Shown here one piece after another: positions 41,249-47,881 of a stretch of 48,532 bases of DNA. A model generated the notes under the pieces. It was given only the letters and a program-made list of their open reading frames with translations. It was not told where the DNA came from and made no database searches. How positions within the stretch are numbered: position 1 is the stretch's first letter; each line of letters begins with the position of its first letter. Origin of the DNA: an uncultured Bacteroidales bacterium. GTDB lineage: Bacteria; Bacteroidota; Bacteroidia; Bacteroidales; Paludibacteraceae. The translations under genes and the position numbers were made by a program. The stretch spans positions 1-48,532 of the forward strand of contig ONBO01000017.1 in assembly GCA_900316125.1 (NCBI GenBank). The letters are read 5' to 3'.

Positions 41249-43013
41249 CAAGGATAATCTTTCTTAGCCTTATTGATTTAGGAGTGACCTCCACATATTC
41301 ATCAGCCTTAATGTATTCCAATGACTCCTCAAGGCTCATGTGAATGGCAGGGGCAATCTTGGCCTTTTCATCAGACCCCGATGCACGCATATTGGTAAGT
41401 TTCTTTGACTTGGTCACATTTACAGGAAGGTCACCCTCCTTGCAGTGCTCACCTACCACCTGGCCGGCATACACCTCATCCTGAGGCTCAATGAAGAACT
41501 TGCCACGGTCCTGCAGCTTGTCAAGAGCGTAAGCATAAGCTGTACCGCTCTCAAGCGCCACTATTGAACCATTGTTACGGCGCTCAATCTCACCCTTGTA
41601 TGGAGCGTATTTAACAAAACGGTGAGCTATAACAGCTTCACCTGCAGTAGCAGTAAGAATATTTGTACGCAGACCTATGATACCGCGTGACGGTATTTCA
41701 AACTCAATGTGTATACGGTCATTCTTGGTCTCCATAGAGAGCATGTCGCCCTTACGGTTAGAAACCATCTCAATAACCTTGCCAGAGAACTCCTCAGGCA
41801 CATTGACCGTAAGCTGCTCAAACGGCTCGCACTTAACACCGTCAATCTCCTTAATAATAACCTGAGGCTGCCCCACCTGAAGCTCATAACCCTCACGGCG
41901 CATTGTTTCAATAAGCACAGATAGGTGAAGCACGCCACGGCCGTAAACGTGCCATACATCCTCATTAACCTCCTTCTGAACACGCAGGGCAAGGTTCTTG
42001 TCAAGCTCCTTCACAAGGCGGTCATTTATGTGGCGTGATGTCACAAACTTGCCCTCCTTGCCAAAGAAAGGTGAGTCATTAATAGTGAACACCATACTCA
42101 TGGTAGGTTCATCAATAGCAATAGGCGGAAGTGGTTCCACGGTCTCAACATCGCAGATGGAATCACCTATCTCAAACTGCTCCAGACCAACAATGGCGCA
42201 GAGCTCACCGCTACTAACCTCCTTAACCTTAGTCTTACCAAAGCCGGAGAAGATGTTAAGCTCCTTAATACGAGCCTTGTTCTGAGTGCCGTCACGGTGA
42301 ACCAGCATAATCTCCTGGCCCTCCTTAATAGTACCACGATGTACACGTCCTACGGCTATACGACCTACGTATGATGAGTAGTCAAGCGAGGTTATAAGCA
42401 TCTGTAGCGGGCCCTCAAGCTGCTCAGGCGCAGGAATATACTCAATTATAGCGTCAAGAAGCGCGTAGATATTGTCTGTCTGGTTCTTCCAGTCAGTGCT
42501 CATCCAGCCGTTCTTGGCTGAGCCGTATATTGTTGGGAAGTCAAGCTGCTCCTCTGTAGCGTCAAGACTGCACATAAGGTCAAACACGGCCTCCTGTACC
42601 TCATCAGGGCGGCAGTTTGGCTTATCCACCTTATTAACTACAACGATAGGTTTCAGACCTATCTCTATGGCCTTCTGCAGCACAAAACGGGTCTGTGGCA
42701 TAGGGCCTTCAAAGGCATCAACCAGAAGCAGAACACCGTCCGCCATATTGAGCACACGCTCCACCTCACCGCCAAAGTCACTGTGTCCCGGAGTGTCAAT
42801 AATGTTAATTTTTGTATTTTTATACATTATAGACACATTCTTTGAAACAATTGTTATACCACGCTCACGCTCAAGGTCATTATTGTCAAGTATAAGTTCA
42901 CCCTTGTTCTCATTCTCACGGAAAAGAGCTCCGGCTATAAGCATCTTGTCAACCAGAGTGGTCTTGCCGTGGTCAACGTGGGCGATAATGGCTATGTTTC
43001 TAATGTCCTGCAT
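41214..43013 (-). CDS. typA: ribosome-associated GTPase TypA/BipA
   Basis: 599 residues. MQDIRNIAIIAHVDHGKTTLVDKMLIAGALFREN holds the P-loop AHVDHGKTT; ERERGITIVSKN is switch I; DTPGHSDFGGEVERVL and NKVDKPNCRPDEV are the other G motifs. Domain II, the EF-G-like domains III and V (MRREGYELQVGQPQVIIKEI) and the BipA-specific C-terminal domain (MRASGSDEKAKIAPAIHMSLEESLEYIKADEYVEVTPKSIRLRK) are complete. It helps 50S assembly and growth at low temperature. Consensus promoter at 43048-43079, minus strand. Confidence 0.97.
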   Translation of the reverse strand: MQDIRNIAIIAHVDHGKTTLVDKMLIAGALFRENENKGELILDNNDLERERGITIVSKNVSIMYKNTKINIIDTPGHSDFGGEVERVLNMADGVLLLVDAFEGPMPQTRFVLQKAIEIGLKPIVVVNKVDKPNCRPDEVQEAVFDLMCSLDATEEQLDFPTIYGSAKNGWMSTDWKNQTDNIYALLDAIIEYIPAPEQLEGPLQMLITSLDYSSYVGRIAVGRVHRGTIKEGQEIMLVHRDGTQNKARIKELNIFSGFGKTKVKEVSSGELCAIVGLEQFEIGDSICDVETVEPLPPIAIDEPTMSMVFTINDSPFFGKEGKFVTSRHINDRLVKELDKNLALRVQKEVNEDVWHVYGRGVLHLSVLIETMRREGYELQVGQPQVIIKEIDGVKCEPFEQLTVNVPEEFSGKVIEMVSNRKGDMLSMETKNDRIHIEFEIPSRGIIGLRTNILTATAGEAVIAHRFVKYAPYKGEIERRNNGSIVALESGTAYAYALDKLQDRGKFFIEPQDEVYAGQVVGEHCKEGDLPVNVTKSKKLTNMRASGSDEKAKIAPAIHMSLEESLEYIKADEYVEVTPKSIRLRKIILDDLERKRAAKQ

Positions 43014-43047
43014 AATAGAGATTTTTCTTGTTCAAAATTTGAGGTTG

Positions 43048-43079
43048 CAAAATTAATATAATTTAGGTGGTCACACAAA
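43048..43079 (-). promoter_or_regulatory. promoter of typA-folK
   Basis: Minus strand: TTTG (43079-43076), 20-base spacer, TAATTTTG (43055-43048). Exact consensus, leader about 28 bases. Confidence 0.8.
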
Positions 43080-43098
43080 TTTTTTTTGAGCCAAAGAT

Positions 43099-43130
43099 TT
43101 TGGAATTTATTAAGACTTGGCGTATCTTTG
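43099..43130 (+). promoter_or_regulatory. promoter of the small membrane protein gene
   Basis: TTTG (43099-43102), 20-base spacer, TATCTTTG (43123-43130). Exact consensus and 19 bases from the typA -33 box on the other strand. It lies inside the 5' part of the longest open frame (GTG at 43067), which argues for the ATG at 43151. Confidence 0.8.
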
Positions 43131-43150
43131 TGAAAAATTTTAACACTTGT

Positions 43151-43567
43151 ATGAAAAGGCTTTACATTCCATCATGGATTTGCGTCATAATTGCTATTGC
43201 AGGCTATATTGCAATGCACAATAACGGAGACGGAGGTGACTTTCTAATCCACTTTGGCGCCATTGCGTCATCCACATTCTGCCTTATAAACGCATTCTGG
43301 CTTATATCAAAGCGCAAGTTTGCCGCAGGGGCCTGCATGTACGGCGTACTGCTGCAAAATCTCAGCTGTATGTTCTATATACTAGGGTATGAAGGCTATA
43401 TGCCAATGTTCTACGCCAGCCTTGGATTTGACGCGCTTGCCTTAATTGCCAGAATTCTTGAGGTTAAAACTGCCAAAGAGAAGGGCGCATCCGTTAATAT
43501 TATTAACATCCCTACATGTTATGCGCTCATCATGCTGGTGCTCTCACTTGTGGTGCTGTTTCTGTAA
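43151..43567 (+). CDS. small polytopic membrane protein of unknown function
   Basis: 138 residues from the ATG at 43151 (MKRLYIPSWICVIIAIAGYIAMHNNG). Four hydrophobic segments are visible: IPSWICVIIAIAGYIAM, FLIHFGAIASSTFCLINAFWLI, ACMYGVLLQNLSCMFYILGY with ASLGFDALALIARIL following, and CYALIMLVLSLVVLFL at the C-terminus. I do not recognise the family. The frame continues upstream to a GTG at 43067, but the consensus promoter lies there. It is 18 bases from luxS and reads in the same direction, so it is likely co-transcribed; a link with AI-2 or methyl-cycle chemistry is possible but unsupported. Confidence 0.75.
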   Translation: MKRLYIPSWICVIIAIAGYIAMHNNGDGGDFLIHFGAIASSTFCLINAFWLISKRKFAAGACMYGVLLQNLSCMFYILGYEGYMPMFYASLGFDALALIARILEVKTAKEKGASVNIINIPTCYALIMLVLSLVVLFL

Positions 43568-43585
43568 GACTGCTCAAGCACAACT

Positions 43586-44080
43586 ATGGAAGTAATACAA
43601 AGCTTTACAATAGACCACACACACCTCAAGCCAGGCATATATGTGTCACGTGAGGATAAAGGGTTCACAACATTTGACCTGCGCATCACAGAGCCAAACA
43701 AAGAACCTGCAGTGGCTCCTGCCGCAATGCACAGCATAGAGCACCTTATGGCCACATGGTTCCGTAACTCTCAAGTCAAGGATGATGTGGTTTACGTGGG
43801 TCCTATGGGCTGCCTCACCGGAGTATATATAATAATGACCGGCAGTTACACGGTAGAGGATATGCGCCAGCTCACCATTGAGTGTCTGGAGTGGATTCTC
43901 ACACAGACAGAAGTGCCTGCCACCACCCCGGAAACATGTGGCAACTGCCTGCTTCATGACCTGCCCATGTGCAAGTGGGAGTGCAGCCGCTACCTGGACC
44001 GCCTGAAGAATGATTTCCACTCAGAATACAAGAAACTTCAGATTACCCTCTCAGACGGACGCACCTTTGCGGATGCGTGA
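43586..44080 (+). CDS. luxS: S-ribosylhomocysteine lyase LuxS
   Basis: Cleaves S-ribosylhomocysteine to homocysteine and DPD, the AI-2 precursor. 164 residues, usual length. FTIDHTHLKPGIYVSREDK is the N-terminal substrate region; MHSIEHLMATWFRN holds the metal ligands His49 and His53 (HxxEH); GPMGCLTGVYIIM holds the catalytic Cys76; and PETCGNCLLHDLPMCK supplies the third metal-binding cysteine (118 or 121). Pfs is not next to it. The stop is followed at once by the repeat region described below. Confidence 0.96.
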   Translation: MEVIQSFTIDHTHLKPGIYVSREDKGFTTFDLRITEPNKEPAVAPAAMHSIEHLMATWFRNSQVKDDVVYVGPMGCLTGVYIIMTGSYTVEDMRQLTIECLEWILTQTEVPATTPETCGNCLLHDLPMCKWECSRYLDRLKNDFHSEYKKLQITLSDGRTFADA

Positions 44081-44089
44081 GCAAAAAAA

Positions 44090-44218
44090 ATGTTTCCAAA
44101 CATCTTTTTTCTTCAAATTTAGTGCTTGGAAACATTATTTTTACCTTAAATACGCTAATTCTATGTTTTTTAGTGTTTACAAACACTTTTTTTGCCAAAA
44201 TTTAGTGTTTGGAAACAT
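44090..44218. repeat. 83-bp tandem duplication with four operator-like 14-mers
   Basis: Four copies of a near-palindromic 14-mer, consensus RTGYTTnnAAACAY with one degenerate half: ATGTTTCCAAACAT (44090-44103), GTGCTTGGAAACAT (44122-44135), GTGTTTACAAACAC (44173-44186), GTGTTTGGAAACAT (44205-44218). Starts are spaced 32, 51 and 32 bases, so sites 1+2 and 3+4 form two blocks exactly 83 bases apart, with similar A/T-rich spacers (TCTTTTTT..., AAATTTAG). The last site touches the promoter of the following ATPase gene. Confidence 0.85.
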
Positions 44219-44226
44219 TATTTTAT

Positions 44227-44234
44227 TATCTTTG
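44227..44234 (+). promoter_or_regulatory. -7 element of the AAA ATPase gene
   Basis: TATCTTTG, 20 bases before the ATG at 44255. The fourth 14-mer (44205-44218) covers the -33 region (the TTTG inside it at 44208-44211 is 15 bases from the -7 box), so a protein bound there would block the promoter. Confidence 0.55.
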
Positions 44235-44254
44235 CAGAACAAAGATATTGCCCA

Positions 44255-45469
44255 ATGGACGGAACACTAAAATATGAAGAGCTTACAAGATCATTCACTC
44301 GTAGGCTTATGGACACCCCCACAGAATTTTACAGATATCTTTATGGTAAAATAAACTGGGAGGATAAACTCATTGGTATCACTGGTCCTAAAGGATGTGG
44401 GAAAAGCACACTTATACTTCAGCATATAAAACACACCTTCAAAGGAGAAGACCTTGATAAGGTGCTTTATATTTCGCTTGACAATCTATGGTTTGCAAAC
44501 AACAAAATAACAGACTTAGTTGAGACCTTCTACACCAATGGCGGAACATACCTGTTCATAGACGAGGTTCACTATGAGCCAAACTGGAAAAGGTTATTAA
44601 AGAACCTTTCAGATGACTACCCGTCACTGCACATAGTTTATACTGGTTCATCAATGCTTCAGATGAAGTCCAGCGTGGCAGACCTTTCCAGAAGACTGGC
44701 CATGTATGAGATGCGCGGGCTTTCTTTCCGTGAGTACCTTTTGTTTGAAAAGCAAATAAAGGTTGAGCCTGTTTCACTTGAAACGGCACTAAAGAGCCAC
44801 GTGGATATATCCATGGACATCTGTAATAAGATTCAGATAATTCCCGCATTTGAAAATTATCTGAGAACAGGCTACTATCCGTTCTACAAGCAGGTACATA
44901 ATAGTTTGGAATCAAGAATAATGTCTATGGTCAATCAGATAATAGAAGTTGACTATCCCGCCATAGATGACGTTACACCTGCAACCATTAGGAAAACTAA
45001 AAAAATGTTTATGGTTCTGGCAGAACGTGTACCACAGACACCTAAAATGACTGAACTGTATAGAGAACTTGAGACAGACAGGAATCAGGGACTTAAGATG
45101 CTTAACGCCCTTGAGCGCGGAGGTCTGCTGCAGCTACTGATAGATGATGTCAAAAGCCCAGACAACCTGTCCCGTCCTGATAAGATATACATAAACAACC
45201 CAACTTTAGCATACGCCATTTCTCCACATTCTGACATAGGAACAATAAGAGAAACCTTCTTCATGAACCAGCTGACAGAATCACATGATGTAAGATACCC
45301 TAAGCACGGAGACTTTATAGTTGATAAAAAGTATCTGTTTGAAGTTGGAGGCAAAAACAAGAACTTTAATCAGATTAAGGACATACCAAACAGTTTCCTT
45401 GCGGTAGATGATATAGAGGTAGGAAGAGGAGCAAAGATTCCACTTTGGATATTTGGATTGCTATATTAG
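44255..45469 (+). CDS. AAA ATPase with DUF4143-like C-terminus
   Basis: 404 residues from the ATG at 44255. Walker A is ITGPKGCGKST (42-52) and Walker B YLFIDEVHYEP (Asp103, Glu104); LHIVYTGSSMLQMKSSVADLSRRLAMYEMRGLSFREYLLFE is the sensor and arginine region typical of prokaryotic ATPases joined to DUF4143. The end, GDFIVDKKYLFEVGGKNKNFNQIKDIPNSFLAVDDIE, resembles a PD-(D/E)xK-type nuclease core (D...ExGGK). Function of the family is unknown. An in-frame ATG at 44192 lies upstream of the promoter and inside the repeats, so I reject it. Codons are more A/T-rich (AAA, ATA, AGA) than in neighbours, suggesting transfer. Confidence 0.85.
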   Translation: MDGTLKYEELTRSFTRRLMDTPTEFYRYLYGKINWEDKLIGITGPKGCGKSTLILQHIKHTFKGEDLDKVLYISLDNLWFANNKITDLVETFYTNGGTYLFIDEVHYEPNWKRLLKNLSDDYPSLHIVYTGSSMLQMKSSVADLSRRLAMYEMRGLSFREYLLFEKQIKVEPVSLETALKSHVDISMDICNKIQIIPAFENYLRTGYYPFYKQVHNSLESRIMSMVNQIIEVDYPAIDDVTPATIRKTKKMFMVLAERVPQTPKMTELYRELETDRNQGLKMLNALERGGLLQLLIDDVKSPDNLSRPDKIYINNPTLAYAISPHSDIGTIRETFFMNQLTESHDVRYPKHGDFIVDKKYLFEVGGKNKNFNQIKDIPNSFLAVDDIEVGRGAKIPLWIFGLLY

Positions 45470-45493
45470 ACTAACGATAATTGTTTTATTTCT

Positions 45494-45943
45494 ATGAAAA
45501 AACACGTAATTCTGGCATTTGCCACACTCATTTCGCTAATATCTTTAGCCGCCGATGCGGAGTTTGTTAACCTTGGCCTTAAGAGCGGTACGCTGTGGAA
45601 AAACGCTAATGAGAGCGGCTTCTACACATATAAAGATGCAACAGCCAAGTTTGGCAAGAACCTGCCATCCAAAAAGCAGTTAGACGAACTTATAAGTGAT
45701 TGCAAATGGACATGGAATGGCTCTGAATATAAGATTACAGGACCTAACGGGAACTACATAACATTGCCGGCAGAAGGCTACAAATACTGCAATGGCAAGG
45801 AGCACAATGACACCACAGGTGCATACTGGAGCCGTGAGGCAGCCAGTGAGAAGAACTCATGGTTTATGTTCTTTAACGCCTCCACCAAGTACGTAGAATA
45901 CAACCGTAAGTGCGAGGGCCTCTCAGTAAGGTTGGTAAAATAA
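45494..45943 (+). CDS. small exported protein, Fib_succ_major-like
   Basis: 149 residues: signal peptide MKKHVILAFATLISLISLAADA, then EFVNLGLKSGTLWKNANESGFYTYKDATAKFGKNLPSKKQLDELISDCKWTWNGSEYKITGPNGNYITLPAEGYKYCNGKEHNDTTGAYWSREAASEKNSWFMFFNASTKYVEYNRKCEGLSVRLVK. The pattern LGLxSGTxWxxxN, LPSxxQxxEL, CKWTW, YWS and SVRLVK is that of the repeat unit found in many secreted Bacteroidota proteins (similar to the Fibrobacter major paralogous domain). Exported, perhaps periplasmic or surface-attached; role unknown. No promoter consensus before it; 24 bases after the ATPase gene. Confidence 0.75.
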   Translation: MKKHVILAFATLISLISLAADAEFVNLGLKSGTLWKNANESGFYTYKDATAKFGKNLPSKKQLDELISDCKWTWNGSEYKITGPNGNYITLPAEGYKYCNGKEHNDTTGAYWSREAASEKNSWFMFFNASTKYVEYNRKCEGLSVRLVK

Positions 45944-45957
45944 ATAAGCAACGTATA

Positions 45958-46842
45958 CTAAAGCAGCTCTGCCTCTGTAACAAAACCGTTGGCGGCGCCA
46001 GATACGCCTATTTTGATTGAGGCGAACTTCTGAGCCATAGTCAGCGACTCTTCTGCGCTGAGTTTTCTGGTGAAGCGGAAGTGTGTAAAGGCGCTTAATA
46101 GCGCATCTCCAGCGCCAATGGTATTCACTATTTTTGAAGGCTTAACTGCAGGGAGGTGTTTTACGTTATCAGCCGAGCGATGATAAAGCACCGCGCCATC
46201 CGCCCCCATGCCAACAACTATAACATCTAAGTTTTTGTAGAGTTTGGCTAGCTTGCGGATGAAACCTCTCTCCTCCCCTTTTATATCCTCATTGCTGAGG
46301 AACAGGACATCGGCGGCCTTAAAGAAATCCATATCATACTCATCCTCTGGATTTGAGAGCACATGAACGTCTGTTACTATGGGCACACCAGCCTCCTTTG
46401 CCACGCTGAGCATTGGACGAGCAAAGTTAATGTTGCACAGCACCGCCGCGTCTGAGTTGCGTATCACGCTGACTGCAGTCTTAATGTCAAACGAACACTC
46501 TTGTATATCTTTCAGGTCACAGAAAATTCTCCTGCGGCCAGAGGCATCATAGACATTCACACTCTGCGGAGTCTCTTTAAGATTGTCAATCTTACGGCAC
46601 TCTTTAAGATTTAGGGCTTGCAGGTCCTTGTTAACCATCGATGACAACGAGTCCTCCGCCCCGAGCGTTAGGAGCGCCACATCAGAGCCAAGGGTGTTAA
46701 GCGCCTTTGCCACATTGAACGCCACCCCGCTGGTACTCACGTCAACTCCAAAGCATGGGTAGCATACGGGCATGTACTCCAGTGGAAACTTGTCCGTCTT
46801 AAGATTTATCTCTACATTTGTCAGACCTACAACGGTAATCAT
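45958..46842 (-). CDS. PfkB/ribokinase family carbohydrate kinase
   Basis: 294 residues starting MITVVGLTNVEINLKTDKFPLEY. The N-terminal signature is GVDVSTSGVAFNVAKALNTLGSDVALLTLGAEDS and the C-terminal one PSKIVNTIGAGDALLSAFTHFRF, in which NTIGAGD carries the catalytic Asp and anion hole of the family (first residue Asn instead of the common Asp). Substrate is likely a sugar or nucleoside, not readable from sequence. The gene is alone on the minus strand before porP/sprF, from which it is separated by a dispersed hairpin element and a palindrome. Confidence 0.9.
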   Translation of the reverse strand: MITVVGLTNVEINLKTDKFPLEYMPVCYPCFGVDVSTSGVAFNVAKALNTLGSDVALLTLGAEDSLSSMVNKDLQALNLKECRKIDNLKETPQSVNVYDASGRRRIFCDLKDIQECSFDIKTAVSVIRNSDAAVLCNINFARPMLSVAKEAGVPIVTDVHVLSNPEDEYDMDFFKAADVLFLSNEDIKGEERGFIRKLAKLYKNLDVIVVGMGADGAVLYHRSADNVKHLPAVKPSKIVNTIGAGDALLSAFTHFRFTRKLSAEESLTMAQKFASIKIGVSGAANGFVTEAELL

Positions 46843-46847
46843 AGGTT

Positions 46848-46864
46848 AAGGCATCGTAGGTGCC
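46848..46864. repeat. dispersed hairpin element, copy 2
   Basis: GGCATC (46850-46855), GTA, GGTGCC (46859-46864), differing by one base from 39357-39371, with similar flanks. Located in the 49-base gap between the PfkB kinase and the second PorP/SprF gene. Confidence 0.65.
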
Positions 46865-46879
46865 ATTATAAAGGGAACA

Positions 46880-46910
46880 GCATTTTTTCTGTTAATAACA
46901 GAAGAAATGC
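46880..46910. terminator. palindrome over the 3' end of the second PorP/SprF gene
   Basis: GCATTTTTTCTGTT (46880-46893) pairs with AACAGAAGAAATGC (46897-46910), one G-U. It includes the stop codon of the minus-strand gene. It lacks a U-run after it, so it may protect or end the transcript rather than act as a classic terminator. Confidence 0.4.
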
Positions 46911-47881
46911 CTATCGTTCGGTTTGTACTCCTTGAAACGGTAGGTGAGCACTATCTCATGGCTGCCGCCTGATACGTTGGCGAGTTTGGAGAGGCTCACA
47001 TCATAGCTGTATGAGAGGCTGAAGCCTGCTATGGAGCCGCCTATCATCACCTTGAGCGCATCGGTGCTTGTAAGACCGTCAGGGCTGTAGAACGGAATGC
47101 CACGGTAACCTATGCCTACCATCAGGTATTTACGGTGATACATGGCGTCAATGTCTATCTGGTGATACTGCCCCTGCCACTGATAGAGGGCGGCAAAGGT
47201 GACGTCATCCTTAGGGTCATACTTGCCGTAGCCCTGCGATATAGGAATCATACCGCCGGCAAACACGTTAAGTTTAATATTCTGGCGTGTGGACGGCTGG
47301 TTAGTAATGGAGATGCTGTTTCCAAGCAGACGGTCTGCACACACACCACCAAAGAAATACGGGCCTGTGAACATAATAGACACGGCGGCGTCAAAGCGCA
47401 CCATGGAGGTTTGGTCGGCCTGGAATGATGACGTACCAATCACGGAGCCGTCAGCGGCTATCTGGTCAACAAATGTGGCTTTGCTAAGGTCAACCGTTCT
47501 GTAGAACACGCCAAGCTGCAAGCCCGGACGGAAGTACCAGTCCTGAGTCATTTGAACAGCATAGTTATACTGCAAATTGAACTGAAGCTGGGCAAGCATA
47601 CCAGCCGCGTACGATGTGTAGTTCAGATTGGCTCCGAACGATGAGCGTATCGGGTGGAAATACTGGTCGTAACTTACAAGTCCCGTCTGTGAGCCCTTAA
47701 TGGAGGACCACTGGTTACGGTATGTGGCAAACACTCTGCCGCCACCCGTGTAACCAGCGAATGACGGGGCTATAACTGTGGTTGCAGCCCAAGGCTGTGA
47801 CAGCAGGAAGTCCTGGGCTCCCACTGTTACAGTCATTACGGCTAAAACTATCGCCAATATATATCTTCTGTTCTTCATCAT
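46892..47881 (-). CDS. PorP/SprF family T9SS membrane protein, second copy
   Basis: 329 residues with signal peptide MMKNRRYILAIVLAVMTVTVGAQ, then DFLLSQPWAATTVIAPSFAGYTGGGRVFATYRNQWSSIKGSQTGLVSYDQYF, the PorP/SprF family start, PGLQLGVFYRTVDLSK, and C-terminal GFSLSYSYDVSLSKLANVSGGSHEIVLTYRFKEY. It differs from the porP of the core operon. Its start overlaps the stop of the upstream T9SS cargo gene (ATGATGA), the arrangement of SprB/SprF-type pairs in which the barrel protein helps its specific large adhesin reach the surface. I infer such a pairing. Confidence 0.9.
   Translation of the reverse strand: MMKNRRYILAIVLAVMTVTVGAQDFLLSQPWAATTVIAPSFAGYTGGGRVFATYRNQWSSIKGSQTGLVSYDQYFHPIRSSFGANLNYTSYAAGMLAQLQFNLQYNYAVQMTQDWYFRPGLQLGVFYRTVDLSKATFVDQIAADGSVIGTSSFQADQTSMVRFDAAVSIMFTGPYFFGGVCADRLLGNSISITNQPSTRQNIKLNVFAGGMIPISQGYGKYDPKDDVTFAALYQWQGQYHQIDIDAMYHRKYLMVGIGYRGIPFYSPDGLTSTDALKVMIGGSIAGFSLSYSYDVSLSKLANVSGGSHEIVLTYRFKEYKPNDRHFFCY

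Noticed and set aside
41203..41251. Frameshift or fusion between typA and folK
   Set aside because: Both proteins are complete; the overlap only reflects which folK start is used.
43067..43150. GTG start at 43067 for the small membrane protein
   Set aside because: The extra 28 residues lie over a perfect promoter (43099-43130), and the ATG at 43151 gives a normal membrane-protein N-terminus.
44081..44226. CRISPR-like array before the AAA ATPase
   Set aside because: Only four 14-base units with unequal spacing (32, 51, 32), similar instead of unique spacers, and no cas genes. A duplicated operator block explains it better.
44192..44254. Upstream ATG at 44192 as the AAA ATPase start
   Set aside because: It would translate through the fourth repeat and the TATCTTTG promoter; the N-terminal peptide is made of repeat sequence.
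46095..46130. Inactive PfkB kinase because the motif reads NTIGAGD
   Set aside because: The catalytic Asp and GAG are intact; Asn at the first position occurs in active family members.
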